A stretch of DNA of 64,000 nt. Source: Phocaeicola sartorii JCM 17136 = DSM 21941. GTDB taxonomy: Bacteria; Bacteroidota; Bacteroidia; Bacteroidales; Bacteroidaceae. The stretch is taken from contig NZ_BAKM01000015.1 of the NCBI RefSeq assembly GCF_000614185.1, positions 1 to 64,000 of the forward strand, written 5' to 3'. Shown here piece by piece: positions 1 to 10,238 of this stretch (within the stretch, counting starts at the first letter, position 1; every line of letters starts with the position of its first letter). The position numbers were made by a program, and so were the translations under genes. A model generated the notes under the pieces. That model had not been told where the DNA came from. It searched no databases and was given only the letters and a program-made list of their open reading frames with translations.

Positions 1-14
1 ATTAGAATATTATT

Positions 15-45
15 TTGAATTATAGAATTATATTATATATCTTTG
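15..45 (+). promoter_or_regulatory. Bacteroidetes-type promoter for higBA
   Basis: A TTG at 15-17 is followed after 20 bases by TATCTTTG at 38-45, matching the Bacteroides -33/-7 consensus (TTG, 19-21 bases, TAnnTTTG). The higB start codon lies 22 bases after the -7 element, a normal leader length. No operator palindrome was identified. Confidence 0.6.
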
Positions 46-67
46 TCCTTGGATAATTGAGTAACCA

Positions 68-361
68 ATGAGAATATTTACCGAACAAGCATTAAAAGAA
101 TATGCAGAGAATCATCCTGATTCAAGGGTTGCTTTGCAAGAATGGACTACTATTGTGAAAAGAAGCAAATGGACTTGCTTTGCCGATATTAAGAAAACGT
201 TTAATAGCGTTGATAATGTAGGTAATCAACGTTATGTTTTCAATATCAAAGGTAACAACTATCGCTTGGTAGTAGTGATTAAATTCACCATTCAGTTTGT
301 GTATATTCGCTTTATTGGTACTCATAAGGAATATGATAAAATAGATTGCGCTAATATTTAG
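68..361 (+). CDS. higB: HigB-family toxin (mRNA interferase)
   Basis: This 97-residue basic protein has the look of the HigB_toxin family of RelE-fold, ribosome-dependent mRNA interferases. Supporting features are a Lys/Arg/Trp-rich N-terminal half, a central segment YVFNIKGNNYRLVV typical of the family's beta strands, and an ending with FIGTHKEYDKID. The next gene encodes an HTH protein 4 bases downstream on the same strand, which is the toxin-first order of higBA operons. Cleavage activity is inferred from the family; no catalytic residues were assigned. The promoter directly upstream suggests the pair is transcribed alone and autoregulated by the toxin-antitoxin complex, as is known for the family. 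Confidence 0.85.
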   Translation: MRIFTEQALKEYAENHPDSRVALQEWTTIVKRSKWTCFADIKKTFNSVDNVGNQRYVFNIKGNNYRLVVVIKFTIQFVYIRFIGTHKEYDKIDCANI

Positions 362-365
362 GATT

Positions 366-731
366 ATGACAAAGATAGAAAATCAAACCCAGTATGAATG
401 GGCGGTGAAAAGAGTGGAGGAACTTCTTCCATTGGTGAAAGATGATACTCCTTTGAATGACCCAAACAGCATAGAATTAGAACTTCTGTCTAATTTAGTT
501 GCCGATTATTCCGAAGAACATTTTTCTTTAGGAGAACCTTCACTTGTTGATGTTCTTAAGCTTCGTATGTATGAAATGGGGTTGAATCAGAAGTCACTTG
601 CAAAATTAGTAGGTGTCAGCCCTTCGCGTCTCAGTGATTATATTTCCGGGAAGTGTGAACCAACTTTGAAAGTTGCGAGAGAAATAAGTCGGAAGTTGAA
701 TATTGATGCAAATATAGTATTGGGAGTATAA
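366..731 (+). CDS. higA: HigA-family antitoxin, XRE-type HTH
   Basis: This 121-residue protein carries a Cro/C1-type helix-turn-helix in its C-terminal half. It is visible as LNQKSLAKLVGVSPSRLSDY followed by ISGKCEPTLKVAREISRKL, roughly residues 73-112. The acidic N-terminal half would be the toxin-binding part. It starts 4 bases after the higB stop, so the two are co-translated. In this family the antitoxin neutralises HigB and binds the operon promoter. A bidirectional terminator hairpin at 883-928 closes the unit. Confidence 0.85.
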   Translation: MTKIENQTQYEWAVKRVEELLPLVKDDTPLNDPNSIELELLSNLVADYSEEHFSLGEPSLVDVLKLRMYEMGLNQKSLAKLVGVSPSRLSDYISGKCEPTLKVAREISRKLNIDANIVLGV

Positions 732-882
732 GGGAAGGAATAAACCTTTTTGTATGACACCTTTCATAACCTGGAAAATTATATTACTTTCTTCAACATC
801 CAATACCTGTAGCCTTGCTTTAGAAGAGAAGTTGGAAGAATGGTCTGTAATTTCTGAACTGGTTAAATAATTTTATCTATAT

Positions 883-928
883 AAAAAAGAATGGAGATGT
901 GCATTTTGACACACCTCCATTCTTTTTT
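883..928. terminator. Bidirectional terminator hairpin
   Basis: A 19-base arm at 883-901 pairs with 910-928 with one mismatch across an 8-base loop. The hairpin has A-rich sequence on the left and a T run on the right. It sits between the convergent higA and fucosidase genes and can stop transcription from both sides. Confidence 0.75.
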
Positions 929-948
929 AGAACATGAATGTCACCTTA

Positions 949-2270
949 TTATTTTATGTTTAATTCTATGACATAATCTATGTCATCAGGTACTTGCGGC
1001 AGTTTTATCAATATACCGTCTTTTTCCTGTTTGAAAGAAAGTGGAGTCTTGGAAATAAACTGCATTGCTTTCTTTACTTTTGCCTTCAGAGGTATATAAA
1101 GTGCGTCATCCTGCAAATTTAGTATATGGATGAACAAACGGTCACCTTTGCGGGTTGACACCCCCCATGTGTGAGGAGCTACATCACCACCACGGGTTCC
1201 ATAAATCGTTTCTCCATATTGGGCCATCCATTCACCCACCTGTTTCAGATGCTCTACAGCTGTAGCGGGTAATTCTCCGTTGGGTTGAGGGCCGATATTC
1301 ATGAGCAAATTCGCATTTTTTCCGGCTGCTTTAACCAGATAGTGTATCAATGCTTTGGGTGATTTGTAGTTTTGGTCTTCAATCTTGTATCCCCACATCC
1401 CGTTCATCGTTTCACAAGTTTCCAGAGGGAGTTCACTTACTCCTTGTCCGGCAGAAAAACCGGCTTTGTTTTCACCGGGCAGATCACGCTCGAACATTTG
1501 GAAATCTTCTCCTGCATAAGGAGTCCGGTGATGGTTGTTGCCTATTAGACAGGAGGGTTGCAACTTATGGATTAACGCATATTGTTCTTCCAGTTGCCAG
1601 TTGAAGTTGGCGGGTTGATCCCAAATACCGTCAAACCAGATGGCACCGACAGGACCGTAATTAGTCAGAAGCTCAGTCAGCTGTTTGTTCATAAACTCGT
1701 AGTAGCTTTTCCAGTTCCCATGCCCTTTGGGACGTCCGGTCCCATGTCCGGTGTTTCCTTCCGGATAGTCATCGCGAAACCAGTCTAGATGTGAATAATA
1801 AAAATGGAGCTTGATGCCCTGCTTCTGACATTCTTCTGCCAGTTCTTTCAGAATGTCCCGTTTGAAAGGAGTGGCATCTACGATATTATAATCGGATTCT
1901 TTTGTATCAAACATGGAGAAACTGTCATGGTGGCGGCTGGTGATACAGATATATCTGGCACCGGAGGCTTGATGGCAGATACCCATTCGGCGGCATTGAA
2001 ACGTGAAGGATAGAATCCGGATGCCAGTTTGGCATATTCATCACGGTTGATGTTGTGGGTGTTCATATACCATTCTCCTTGAGCGGTCATGCTGTAAATG
2101 CCCCAATGAAGGAATATGCCGAACTTGTTGTCTTGGAATTCCTGCCGTGCTTTTATGTTTTCAGGAGTCGGTGTATAAATTTGACCGGAGGTTTGTGCGA
2201 AGGCTGAAGTTCCCGCCATCAATAACAAGGCTGCGCCTAGTCTGATTTTTTTTGCTAATTTGCTTTTCAT
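949..2270 (-). CDS. GH29 alpha-L-fucosidase, frameshifted
   Basis: This is a secreted alpha-L-fucosidase of glycoside hydrolase family 29, read in two frames. The first part (start 2270) has a signal peptide ending near TSAFAQ and the family segment FGIFLHWGIYSM. The second part has ITSRHHDSFSMF and the nucleophile region GAIWFDGIWD. The frames join if one base is restored near 1967: the minus strand reads AAGCCTCC, and AAGGCCTCC would give the continuous protein IKASGARYICITSRHHD. The repaired protein is about 440 residues, normal for a compact GH29. Family members commonly have Gly where this one has Ser in HHDSFSMF. The break is probably a sequencing deletion, but a real pseudogene cannot be excluded. 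The neighbour across the terminator is higA. Confidence 0.85.
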
Positions 2271-2435
2271 CGTTATTCTAAATTTATTTTGTGCAATATA
2301 GTTATACTCTTGGGATATTTAAAGCATTTTCTGGAAAATGTTGTAATACGAACTGAAATCGTTAAAAAATAGATTCTGACCGGATGATATGTGAAGGGTT
2401 CTCTTTATTTATAAGGTATAAAAAGATGTTTTCTA

Positions 2436-2466
2436 TTGTTTGGAAATCAATCATTCTATACCTTTG
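2436..2466 (+). promoter_or_regulatory. Promoter that fixes the start of the G3E GTPase
   Basis: TTG at 2436-2438, a 20-base spacer and TACCTTTG at 2459-2466 match the Bacteroides promoter consensus. The element lies inside the upstream extension of the open frame, so the extra residues before 2489 would not be on the transcript. The ATG at 2489 is therefore the likely start. Confidence 0.6.
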
Positions 2467-2488
2467 TCTCATTAATATTGAATTTTAT

Positions 2489-3700
2489 ATGAAAGTAAAA
2501 GAAATTCCTATACTGCTTTTGACCGGTTATCTGGGCAGTGGAAAAACGACATTGGTGAACCATATTCTTTCTAATAAACGTGGGGTTAAGTTTGCGGTTA
2601 TTGTCAATGATATCGGTGAGGTGAACATTGACGCCGATCTTATACAGAAAGAGGGAATTGTAGGGAAGAAAGATGAAAGCCTGGTGGCACTTCAGAATGG
2701 TTGCATCTGTTGCACCTTGAAAATGGATTTGGTGGAGCAGATAGATGATATCATGAAGTTGGACCGTTTTGATTACATCGTGATTGAGGCGAGTGGCATT
2801 TGTGAACCGGCTCCCATCGCACAGACCATTTGTTCTATTCCGGGTATGGGTGGAATGCATGGAGGATGTCACCTGGATTGCATTGTGACTGTGGTAGATG
2901 CCTTGCGTTTGCAAAGTGAGTTTTCTTGCGGCAATGACTTGACCCGTAAAGGGATTGATGAAGAGGATATTGAAAATCTGATTATCCAGCAGATTGAATT
3001 TTGCAATGTTATACTGTTGAATAAGGCTTCGGAAGTGGAACGTGACGAATTGGAACGTATCAAGCAGATTGTCCGTACACTGCAACCGGCAGCTGAAATC
3101 ATAGAATGTGATTATGCCGATGTGGATTTGGACAAGATAATCCATACTGGAAAATTTGACTTTGAACGTACCGCCACCTCTGCCGGTTGGATACGCGGGA
3201 TAGAGAGCCCCCTTACGGAAGAGCAGAAAACAGAAGCGGAGGAACATGCGCACCATCACCATCATCATCACGATGAGGAGCATGGGGAACACGCACACCA
3301 TCACCATCATCATCATGAAGATGGTGAGGTAGAAGAATATGGTATCAGTACTTTTGTATATTATCGTCGTCCGGCTTTTGATATCCATAAATTCGACCGT
3401 TTTGTATCAACCCGGTGGAGCCGTAATATCATTCGTGCGAAAGGAGTCTGTTATTTCAGCAATAATCGTGACATGTCTTTCCTTTTCGAGCAGGCCGGAG
3501 TGCAGAAAAAACTGAAGGAAGCCGGTTTGTGGTATGCCACGGCACCTGAGGAGGAGCTGATAGAGGCCATGCGCCAGGAACCTGGCTTGTTGCGGGATTG
3601 GGATGATAAATATGGCGACCGTATGCAGAAAATAGTTTTTATCGGGCAGCATCTTGATAAGGAACTGCTGATGCGTGAACTTGATGAGTGTCTGGAATAG
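2489..3700 (+). CDS. G3E-family GTPase, CobW/ZNG-like metallochaperone
   Basis: This 403-residue cytoplasmic P-loop GTPase belongs to the CobW/COG0523 group of the G3E family. It shows a Walker A GYLGSGKTTL near the N terminus, the metal-binding CxCC motif GCICCTL, the switch segment VIEASGICEPAP and the guanine-specificity NKAS. Between the GTPase core and the CobW C-terminal domain is a loop with two runs of seven histidines separated by an acidic stretch, then a short acidic segment. Family members deliver or insert Zn, Co or other metals into client proteins, and the His loop suggests Zn or Ni/Co buffering. The client is unknown and no Zur box or cobalamin riboswitch was recognised upstream. 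The open frame extends to 2384, but the promoter at 2436-2466 favours ATG 2489. It converges on the GH28 gene across a hairpin. Confidence 0.85.
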   Translation: MKVKEIPILLLTGYLGSGKTTLVNHILSNKRGVKFAVIVNDIGEVNIDADLIQKEGIVGKKDESLVALQNGCICCTLKMDLVEQIDDIMKLDRFDYIVIEASGICEPAPIAQTICSIPGMGGMHGGCHLDCIVTVVDALRLQSEFSCGNDLTRKGIDEEDIENLIIQQIEFCNVILLNKASEVERDELERIKQIVRTLQPAAEIIECDYADVDLDKIIHTGKFDFERTATSAGWIRGIESPLTEEQKTEAEEHAHHHHHHHDEEHGEHAHHHHHHHEDGEVEEYGISTFVYYRRPAFDIHKFDRFVSTRWSRNIIRAKGVCYFSNNRDMSFLFEQAGVQKKLKEAGLWYATAPEEELIEAMRQEPGLLRDWDDKYGDRMQKIVFIGQHLDKELLMRELDECLE

Positions 3701-3718
3701 ATTCTCATAAGGGGATAT

Positions 3719-3758
3719 AATCTTTGGTATGATGGAGCCATCCATTATACCAAAGATT
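3719..3758. terminator. Hairpin between convergent genes
   Basis: AATCTTTGGTAT at 3719-3730 pairs perfectly with ATACCAAAGATT at 3747-3758, and inner bases extend the stem. It lies between the stops of the G3E GTPase and the GH28 gene. No long T run follows, so strength as an intrinsic terminator is uncertain. Confidence 0.6.
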
Positions 3759-3768
3759 TCTCAGTCTC

Positions 3769-5175
3769 TTATTTTTTTACCTTTTTCCCATTGATATACA
3801 GTTCCTTCAGAACTACATCTTTAGCTCCAGTAATTAAATTCCCCTTTTTCTCTACATTATTGAAACGGCTGTTTGTAACATGGATGTCTTCAATGTTGAC
3901 ACGGTCGTCATATCCGGTGATCAGGACTCCGTATTTACTCTTTTCACTGGTGACATTATCCAGATATACGTGGCGCACTACGGGCGGGAAACTTCTGTCA
4001 CATTTCTCACGGTTCTCATATTGCAGGTTGATTTTCAAAACGGCTTCGCGGCATTCGCCTACTTCTACATTACGCACATAAATATTTTCAATGATACCAC
4101 CGCGGCAGTTGTTGGTTTTGATGCGGATGACACGTTCCAGGTTCGGACTGTCCATTTTGCAGTTCTCAACAAACAGATTCTTGTATCCTCCCGAGATCTC
4201 ACTGCCTACGACCACACCGCCGTGCCCGTCTTTCATCTCACAATTGCGTACAATGATATTTTCACTGGGCACGTTCCATTTTCGCCCGTCCGCATTCCGT
4301 CCGCTCTTGATGGCGATGCAGTCGTCTCCTGTATCGAATATACAGTTCTCAATCAATACATTCTTGCTTGATTCCGGATCACAGCCATCGCTATTGGGAC
4401 CGTGGCTGGATACTTTGACTCCACGCACTGTCAGGCTTTCACAAAATAAGGGATGGATAACCCAAAATGGCGAGTTTTTCAACGTCACATTTTCTATTAA
4501 AATGGTGTTACAGCGATAAAGATTGATAAGCTGGGGACGTAAGCCGTCTTCAAAAGTCATCTGCCTTTTATCTATCGGAGCAAATGTTTCGGCATACATC
4601 AACAGTTTGTCCCTGCCACCGTTTCTTTGGGCTGTCATACCTTCTTTCCAGCCATAATGCGGAGCACCGCACATACTCCACCAGTTATCGTTACTAGCCT
4701 GCCCGTCGATAATGCCTTTGCCGGTAATGGCTATATTGCTTTCGCCATACGCATAAATCAGCGGATGCAGATTATAGCAGTCCACTCCTTCCCAACGGGT
4801 GAGTACGGTTGGAGTATATAGATACTTTTCTGAAGAAAATTTCAGATGGGCACCTTCTTCCAGGTGCAGATTCACGTTACTTTTCAGTGTGATGGGACCT
4901 GTCAGAAATTCTCCGGCCGGAATCCATACGGTTCCTCCTCCTGCCTGACTGCATGTGAGGATAGCCAGATTGATCGCTTCATGGCAGAATACTTCACCAT
5001 TGTCTCCTTCTTTGGCTCCGAAATCTTTAATGTTGTACACACGGTAGGGGAAAGATGTTTTTTTGATCTGTTTCTCTATCTTCTCACTTTCTTTCCAGAT
5101 TTCCTGTGGTATTTGTGCATGGATCACAGAAAAGCACGCACATATACAACACATGCTAACTAACTTTCTTATCAT
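3769..5175 (-). CDS. GH28 polygalacturonase-family hydrolase
   Basis: This 468-residue exported right-handed beta-helix enzyme belongs to glycoside hydrolase family 28. The signal peptide runs to about VIHAQ. All four family signatures are visible in order: NSDGCD, the general-acid pair in TGDDCIAIKSG, the His segment DGHGGVVVGSE and the substrate-binding RIKT. GH28 enzymes invert alpha-1,4 bonds of galacturonan or rhamnogalacturonan, and some act on xylogalacturonan or RG-II. The N-terminal segment IKDFGAKEGDNGE is the usual start of the beta helix. The gene is divergent from the sensor kinase at 5440, separated by about 260 bases in which I recognise no clear promoter. Being next to a sensor kinase fits glycan-responsive control, but that is inference. 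Confidence 0.9.
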   Translation of the reverse strand: MIRKLVSMCCICACFSVIHAQIPQEIWKESEKIEKQIKKTSFPYRVYNIKDFGAKEGDNGEVFCHEAINLAILTCSQAGGGTVWIPAGEFLTGPITLKSNVNLHLEEGAHLKFSSEKYLYTPTVLTRWEGVDCYNLHPLIYAYGESNIAITGKGIIDGQASNDNWWSMCGAPHYGWKEGMTAQRNGGRDKLLMYAETFAPIDKRQMTFEDGLRPQLINLYRCNTILIENVTLKNSPFWVIHPLFCESLTVRGVKVSSHGPNSDGCDPESSKNVLIENCIFDTGDDCIAIKSGRNADGRKWNVPSENIIVRNCEMKDGHGGVVVGSEISGGYKNLFVENCKMDSPNLERVIRIKTNNCRGGIIENIYVRNVEVGECREAVLKINLQYENREKCDRSFPPVVRHVYLDNVTSEKSKYGVLITGYDDRVNIEDIHVTNSRFNNVEKKGNLITGAKDVVLKELYINGKKVKK

Positions 5176-5439
5176 ATTCTTTATGTTTATAAATTAATAA
5201 ATCAACCGGCATGAAAAACTAATAAATCTGATAGCTTCTCTCTACGTATGAATTACGGTAGGAATATGCGCTGTGTTTTTCATGGTTATCAGAAAAATTC
5301 CAATGATGCAATATTAAGGCATATAATTTAAAAATAAGTGGATTAATTGCCCATTCTTGTGTAATTTCTAATAAATTGGAAATAAATTCTGCTATATTCC
5401 TTTATTATTTGTATATTCGTACCCTAATTGCCTGACATT

Positions 5440-7442
5440 ATGAAATACATTGTCTGTTATATATTGACATCTATTTGGGGAATATTGGTTGCTGTTGGTA
5501 ATATTTCTGTTACCCGGGACAGTCTTTTGAATGTGGTGAAGGCTTCTTCTGACCTTTCCTGCAGGGTTACTGCCTACAGGAATTTGGCCGATCTTTATTT
5601 CGAGAAGCCTGAAGAAGCGGATTTTCTCAATAAAATGTATTTCACAGCAAAGGAAGCCGGCGATAAAGCACAGGTGTTTGACGCTCTTTCCGATTTGGCT
5701 TTTTTGTACACCAAAGCCTACCATGCCGATTCGGCTCTGTACTATATGCGGCTTTTGGAAAAGTCAGGAAGACCGGAGGAGACTCTTCCGCATTTGTCTC
5801 TCTTGCGGATGAGGCTGTTTGAAGGCAGAGTCAGGAACAATGAAACGGAAACAGCCATAGCCGAGGAGCTGGCCTTTGTGAATAAGAAAGGGGTAGACAA
5901 GAAGAATATTTATATCCAGATGGAGCAAGCTTACACTACAGGCTGCGCTTTGTGTAGCGAAAGCAAATACAAAGAAGCGAATCCCTATCTGGAAACAGCC
6001 TATAACCTGGCTTGCCAGTTGCCTTATAAGGAGGGCTTTAAATTTCGTGCTTGCACCGTATGGAATTTCCTTTCCACGCTGAGCTTTATGGACCAGAAGG
6101 ACGGTACATTGCCTGTGTCGAGGATTTGCTCCGGCAATACGAAAAGTATTATGAGCTGTACTATGCCCGTCAACGTCCTTTTTACAACATCAATGTGCGC
6201 TACCTTCAGTGTTACACCTCTTTATTGATGCGTGCAGACCAACTGTCTGACCAACAGGCGGAATATTATTACAACCAGATTGTCGGGATGCGTAGCCAGA
6301 TTACGGAACCTATTGATAAATACAACTATTTTCTGGGAATGAACAATTATTATCTGCATAAGCATGAATATGACAAAGCCTTGAAAACCAATGATAGCCT
6401 GATAAAATATGCCTGGATAATAAGCCCGTCGAATGTGCCCGATCTACTGGATGTCAATTCACAAATTTATGAGGCTATGGGGGATTATGAAAACGCTTTC
6501 AAGCATCATAAGTTTCACATGCAGGTAAAGGATTCCATCAATTCCGCCAGTCTGGAAGAGCAGCTCGGCGAACTGCAGGTGAAGTATGAAGTCGATAAAT
6601 TGCACAATGAGAATTGCCGGCTGGAAATGAAAAACAGGCTGATTCTGGTCATTACGCTTTTTATAGTGCTTTTGCTGGTGACGGGCATCTGCTGCTATCT
6701 GTTCTATACGTTGAAGAGGGAAAGACGGATGAAAAAAATGTTAGGCGAGCTGAATAAAAAAGTAGGGGAAAGCGAGAAAATGAAAACGGCTTTTATCAAC
6801 TCCATGTGCCACGAAATACGGACCCCTTTGAATGCCATTGTTGGCTTTTCCGGTATCATTACCGATATGACCATAGAAGACGAGAAAGCCAAAAAAGAAT
6901 ATTACACTCTCATTACCGCCAATGCGGAAATACTTGCTTCGTTGATAGACCATTTGCTGATAGTAGCCAATTTGGATTCCTCTGACGCGTCCCTGCCCTG
7001 TGAGCCGGCCAATGTGAGTAATGTATGCAGGCAAGAGATGGGCAAGCTGGAACAATGGGCGAAGCCGGGGGTGACTTATCGCATGGAGCTGCCGGAGGAT
7101 GAAATATCTGTCTCCACCAATGAGCAGTATTTGTCGCTGGTGATAGAGAATCTGTTGAATAATGCCAATAAGTTTACAGACACGGGTACCATCACTCTTA
7201 AAATGAGGCTGGATAAAACGCAAGGCACATTACGGATTGAAGTGGCCGATACGGGGTGTGGAATTCCTTCCGAAAAACGAGAAGAGGTATTCCAACGATT
7301 TACCAAGCTGGATGAGTTTGCACAAGGTAACGGATTGGGATTGTACCTGAGCCGCTTGATTATCAAACGGCTGTCAGGTAGTATCTTTATTGATCCCGAT
7401 TATACGGAAGGTACCCGGATGGTGATTGATCTGCCCTTATAG
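5440..7442 (+). CDS. Membrane sensor histidine kinase with TPR-like sensor, frameshifted
   Basis: The first segment has a hydrophobic N terminus and helical TPR-like repeats. The second adds more repeats, a transmembrane helix (LILVITLFIVLLLVTGICCY), a coiled linker, the H box MCHEIRTPLNAIVGFSG, the N box ENLLNNANKF and G boxes ADTGCGIP and GNGLGLYLSRLI. It ends right after the ATPase domain, so it has no receiver or DNA-binding domain. The halves are in different frames; restoring one G near 6111 (ATTGCC to ATTGGCC) gives GTLACVEDLLRQYEKYY and a protein of about 667 residues. ATG 5440 is preferred over an in-frame TTG at 5428. The cognate regulator is not in the window. Structures of this type are common in Bacteroidetes; the signal is unknown. 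Confidence 0.85.
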
Positions 7443-7443
7443 T

Positions 7444-8670
7444 TCAACGCGTACTTTCTTCCGTATCCCGTTTCCGTTTCAATGCTTCCAGAAAATAATA
7501 GTCGGCATAATTCAGCGGCACGTCTATTTCCGAACCGTGAGGGATGCTTCCTACCGAGTGCATTAACAGGAAATGGCCATTGGTTCCTAAGGCAGCCCGG
7601 TAGGCCGGTGAAGCCAAGGATGCCATGATGCTGTCTGCATAAGTCTTGTAACTGCTTGCATCGGGTACATCCATAGTACTGATTTCATAAAGTGCGGAAG
7701 CGATGCAGGATGCGCTTGAAGCATCCCGTGGCTCATTAGGTATATTCGGAGCGTCCATATCCCAGTAGGGGATCAAGTCTTCGGGCATACGGGGATGTGT
7801 TTTCATAAAATGGAAAGTTTTTAAAGCCTGATCCAGATATTTTTTATTATTTGTTTCGCGGTAGCATACGGTGAAGCCATAAATGGCCCATGCTTGTCCG
7901 CGGCTCCAAGTAGATTCGTCCGCATACCCCTGAGCGGTTTGTCTATGGCGTACCGTGCCATCTGTCAAACTATAATCTATTACATGATAACAACTTCCAT
8001 CCGGACGGAAATGTTCTTTTAAAGTGCGGTCTGCATGGCTTACAGCTATGTGATAAAAAGTAGAGTCACCGGATAACTTGGTGGCTTCAAACAGTAATTC
8101 CAGATTCATCATATTGTCTATAATGACCGGACATTCCCAGCCGCGTTCCGATTGCCAGCCCCGTGTCACATCCCATGACTGGATAGTACCCGGCTTTTCA
8201 CGGAAACGAGTGGAGAGTGAACGGGCGGCTTCTATCATGACTTCTTTGTATCCGGGAATTCCGGCTATCCGCCATCCGTTGCCGAAACTACAATTTATCA
8301 TGAAACCTACGTCATGATGCCAGGTCAGTTTCTTGGCTTCCTCTATGGCGGCAGTATATTTACCGGCCAATGACAGAAGGGTGGTGTCACCACTCAGCTC
8401 ATATAGATACCATACGGAACCGGGGAAGAAACCACTTCTCCAATCGGTATAATCACAATAATAGACAGTGCTGTCCGTTTTCAATGTGACGGGATTCATG
8501 AATTTGCCTGATGCTTCTATCACTTCTATCTCATTGCCGATTTGCGCTTGTGCGAATGTTACATTCTCCTCTGTAAAGGAAGCTGTTTCGACAGGTTGTT
8601 TGCTTTTCTCTGCACAAGCGATCCACAAAGCAGAGCAAGCGAGTACGGCGGTGTAAAGTATTTTCTTCAT
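7444..8670 (-). CDS. GH88 unsaturated uronyl hydrolase, lipoprotein
   Basis: This 408-residue (alpha/alpha)6-barrel enzyme is of the GH88 type. It removes the 4,5-unsaturated uronic acid left at oligosaccharide ends by polysaccharide lyases. Two Asp-containing segments match the family's catalytic positions: TWHHDVGFM and VIIDNMMNLELL. The signal sequence ends in a lipobox-like LWIAC, so it is probably a lipoprotein. The C-terminal part with SRGQAWAIYG is also typical. It ends 2 bases from the convergent kinase stop. No polysaccharide lyase is present in the window, so its substrate must be generated by enzymes elsewhere. GH88 and GH105 are hard to separate by eye; GH88 is preferred from these motifs. 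Confidence 0.85.
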   Translation of the reverse strand: MKKILYTAVLACSALWIACAEKSKQPVETASFTEENVTFAQAQIGNEIEVIEASGKFMNPVTLKTDSTVYYCDYTDWRSGFFPGSVWYLYELSGDTTLLSLAGKYTAAIEEAKKLTWHHDVGFMINCSFGNGWRIAGIPGYKEVMIEAARSLSTRFREKPGTIQSWDVTRGWQSERGWECPVIIDNMMNLELLFEATKLSGDSTFYHIAVSHADRTLKEHFRPDGSCYHVIDYSLTDGTVRHRQTAQGYADESTWSRGQAWAIYGFTVCYRETNNKKYLDQALKTFHFMKTHPRMPEDLIPYWDMDAPNIPNEPRDASSASCIASALYEISTMDVPDASSYKTYADSIMASLASPAYRAALGTNGHFLLMHSVGSIPHGSEIDVPLNYADYYFLEALKRKRDTEESTR

Positions 8671-8756
8671 AGCGTTTATTCTTTAATAATTTGCTACGAA
8701 GATAATGATTATTCCGTTGAGTGGAAACAATTGGTGAATGAAAAGATAGATTTACT

Positions 8757-8783
8757 GTAGGGACGGGTAATTCCCATCCCTAC
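8757..8783 (-). terminator. Hairpin after the nuo operon
   Basis: Arms 8757-8767 and 8773-8783 pair around a 5-base loop, with one position that is a G-U wobble on the minus-strand transcript. It lies just after the nuoN stop and before the GH88 start on the same strand. No T tract follows. Confidence 0.5.
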
Positions 8784-8792
8784 GAATAAATG

Positions 8793-10235
8793 TTATAGCA
8801 TTGCCGTATCATTCAGCAACTGATATATGCCACTTAAAATTCCCAATACAAATATACCGGCCACACATATCAGCAGACTGATACGCATTGGAGTCGCTGT
8901 GCGGAAGTTGCCGACAGGTTCGTCATTGGGAGTGATAAACATGGCTTTCACAATCAGCAGATAATAATACAATGAAATGATCGTGTTAACTAAAGCAATG
9001 AATACGATGATATAATATCCGCTGTGGAATGCAGCCATAAATACAAAGAACTTACTGAAGAATCCGGCGAATGGAGGAATACCCGCCAATGAGAACAAGG
9101 CAAGTGTCATCACCATCGTCAGTTTGGGGTTAGTCTTGTAAAGTCCGTTATAGTCTTCGCGCTCCACCTTGCCGTGAGTATGTTGCTCGATGGCATTGAT
9201 CACACCGAAAACTGCAAGGTTTGCGGCAATATATACCACTATATAATATACTAAGGAAGCCATACCCTGCGGAGTTCCTGCCAGTACGGCCAGCATGATG
9301 TAACCGGCCTGTGAGATACTGCTGAAGGCCATGAAACGTTTCAGATTGCTTTGGCGGATAGCGAATAGATTAGCTATGGTGATAGTGGCTACAATGATAA
9401 TGCACAGCATTTCACTCCATTGTTCAGTCATCGGAGCAAATACTTTCATCAGAATGGTCATTAAGGCGAAAGCTGCCGCGCCTTTAGATATGACGGACAG
9501 ATAAGCGCTTACACTGGTCGGCGCACCCTGATAGGTATCGGCTGTCCATAAATGGAAAGGAACCAGGCTTAATTTGAAAGCCAGCCCGGAGAAGAAGAAT
9601 ACCAATGCCAGAATTTGCAGCGGACTCCCTGTCAGTCCGGCAGGGATGTCTTCAAAATATAGTGTACCTGCTGTTCCGTAAATCATGGAGATACCATAAA
9701 GGAAGATCCCACTGGAGAACAAGGCGGAGAGAATGAATTTGGCTCCGGCTTCGGCACTATGTCCTTTGTATTTATCGAAAGCTACGAGGCAGGCCATAGG
9801 AACGGTTGCCAATTCCAGCCCCAGAAAGAATAACAGGAAGTGACCAGCACTCACCATGAAATACATGCCTAGCAACGTACTGAGGGTAAGGATATAAAAT
9901 TCACCTTGTTTATGGCGGGTGTCACCACGCCTCAGCCAAGTGTCCGCTTGCAGGAATACCAGGATGGTACCTATGGTCAGGATGCTTTTCAGGATGGAAG
10001 CCATAGGGGTGGAATGGTACATGCCACCGAATAAAATGACTTCCTCCGGCCATAGGTTGGCCAATAGTTGAATGGTCAGAAGGATACATGCCATGGGGCG
10101 CAGCCAGTGGCGTTGTTGGGCCGGCAGGAACAGATCCAGCAGAAACATCAGAATAAAGACGGCTGTCAGACTTAGTTCGGCATGCATGTGGAGTATTGCA
10201 GTTATGTCCATCATTGCTGTTTTTTTAATATTCAA
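8793..10235 (-). CDS. nuoN: NADH-quinone oxidoreductase subunit N
   Basis: This 480-residue polytopic membrane protein is one of the three Mrp-antiporter-like proton-pumping subunits of complex I. Transmembrane helices run throughout, with the conserved stretch [20 protein letters not shown] holding the buried Lys and His of the family. It is the last gene of the nuo operon, 3 bases after nuoM. The first eight residues may not be used: a second Met (at 10211) begins [10 protein letters not shown], closer to the usual NuoN start. Confidence 0.93.
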   Translation of the reverse strand: MNIKKTAMMDITAILHMHAELSLTAVFILMFLLDLFLPAQQRHWLRPMACILLTIQLLANLWPEEVILFGGMYHSTPMASILKSILTIGTILVFLQADTWLRRGDTRHKQGEFYILTLSTLLGMYFMVSAGHFLLFFLGLELATVPMACLVAFDKYKGHSAEAGAKFILSALFSSGIFLYGISMIYGTAGTLYFEDIPAGLTGSPLQILALVFFFSGLAFKLSLVPFHLWTADTYQGAPTSVSAYLSVISKGAAAFALMTILMKVFAPMTEQWSEMLCIIIVATITIANLFAIRQSNLKRFMAFSSISQAGYIMLAVLAGTPQGMASLVYYIVVYIAANLAVFGVINAIEQHTHGKVEREDYNGLYKTNPKLTMVMTLALFSLAGIPPFAGFFSKFFVFMAAFHSGYYIIVFIALVNTIISLYYYLLIVKAMFITPNDEPVGNFRTATPMRISLLICVAGIFVLGILSGIYQLLNDTAML

Positions 10236-10238
10236 ATT

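Noticed and set aside
2456..3388. Long minus-strand frame opposite the G3E GTPase
   Set aside because: It is antisense to a clear family protein, and its Met/Val-rich runs simply mirror the CAC/CAT histidine codons.
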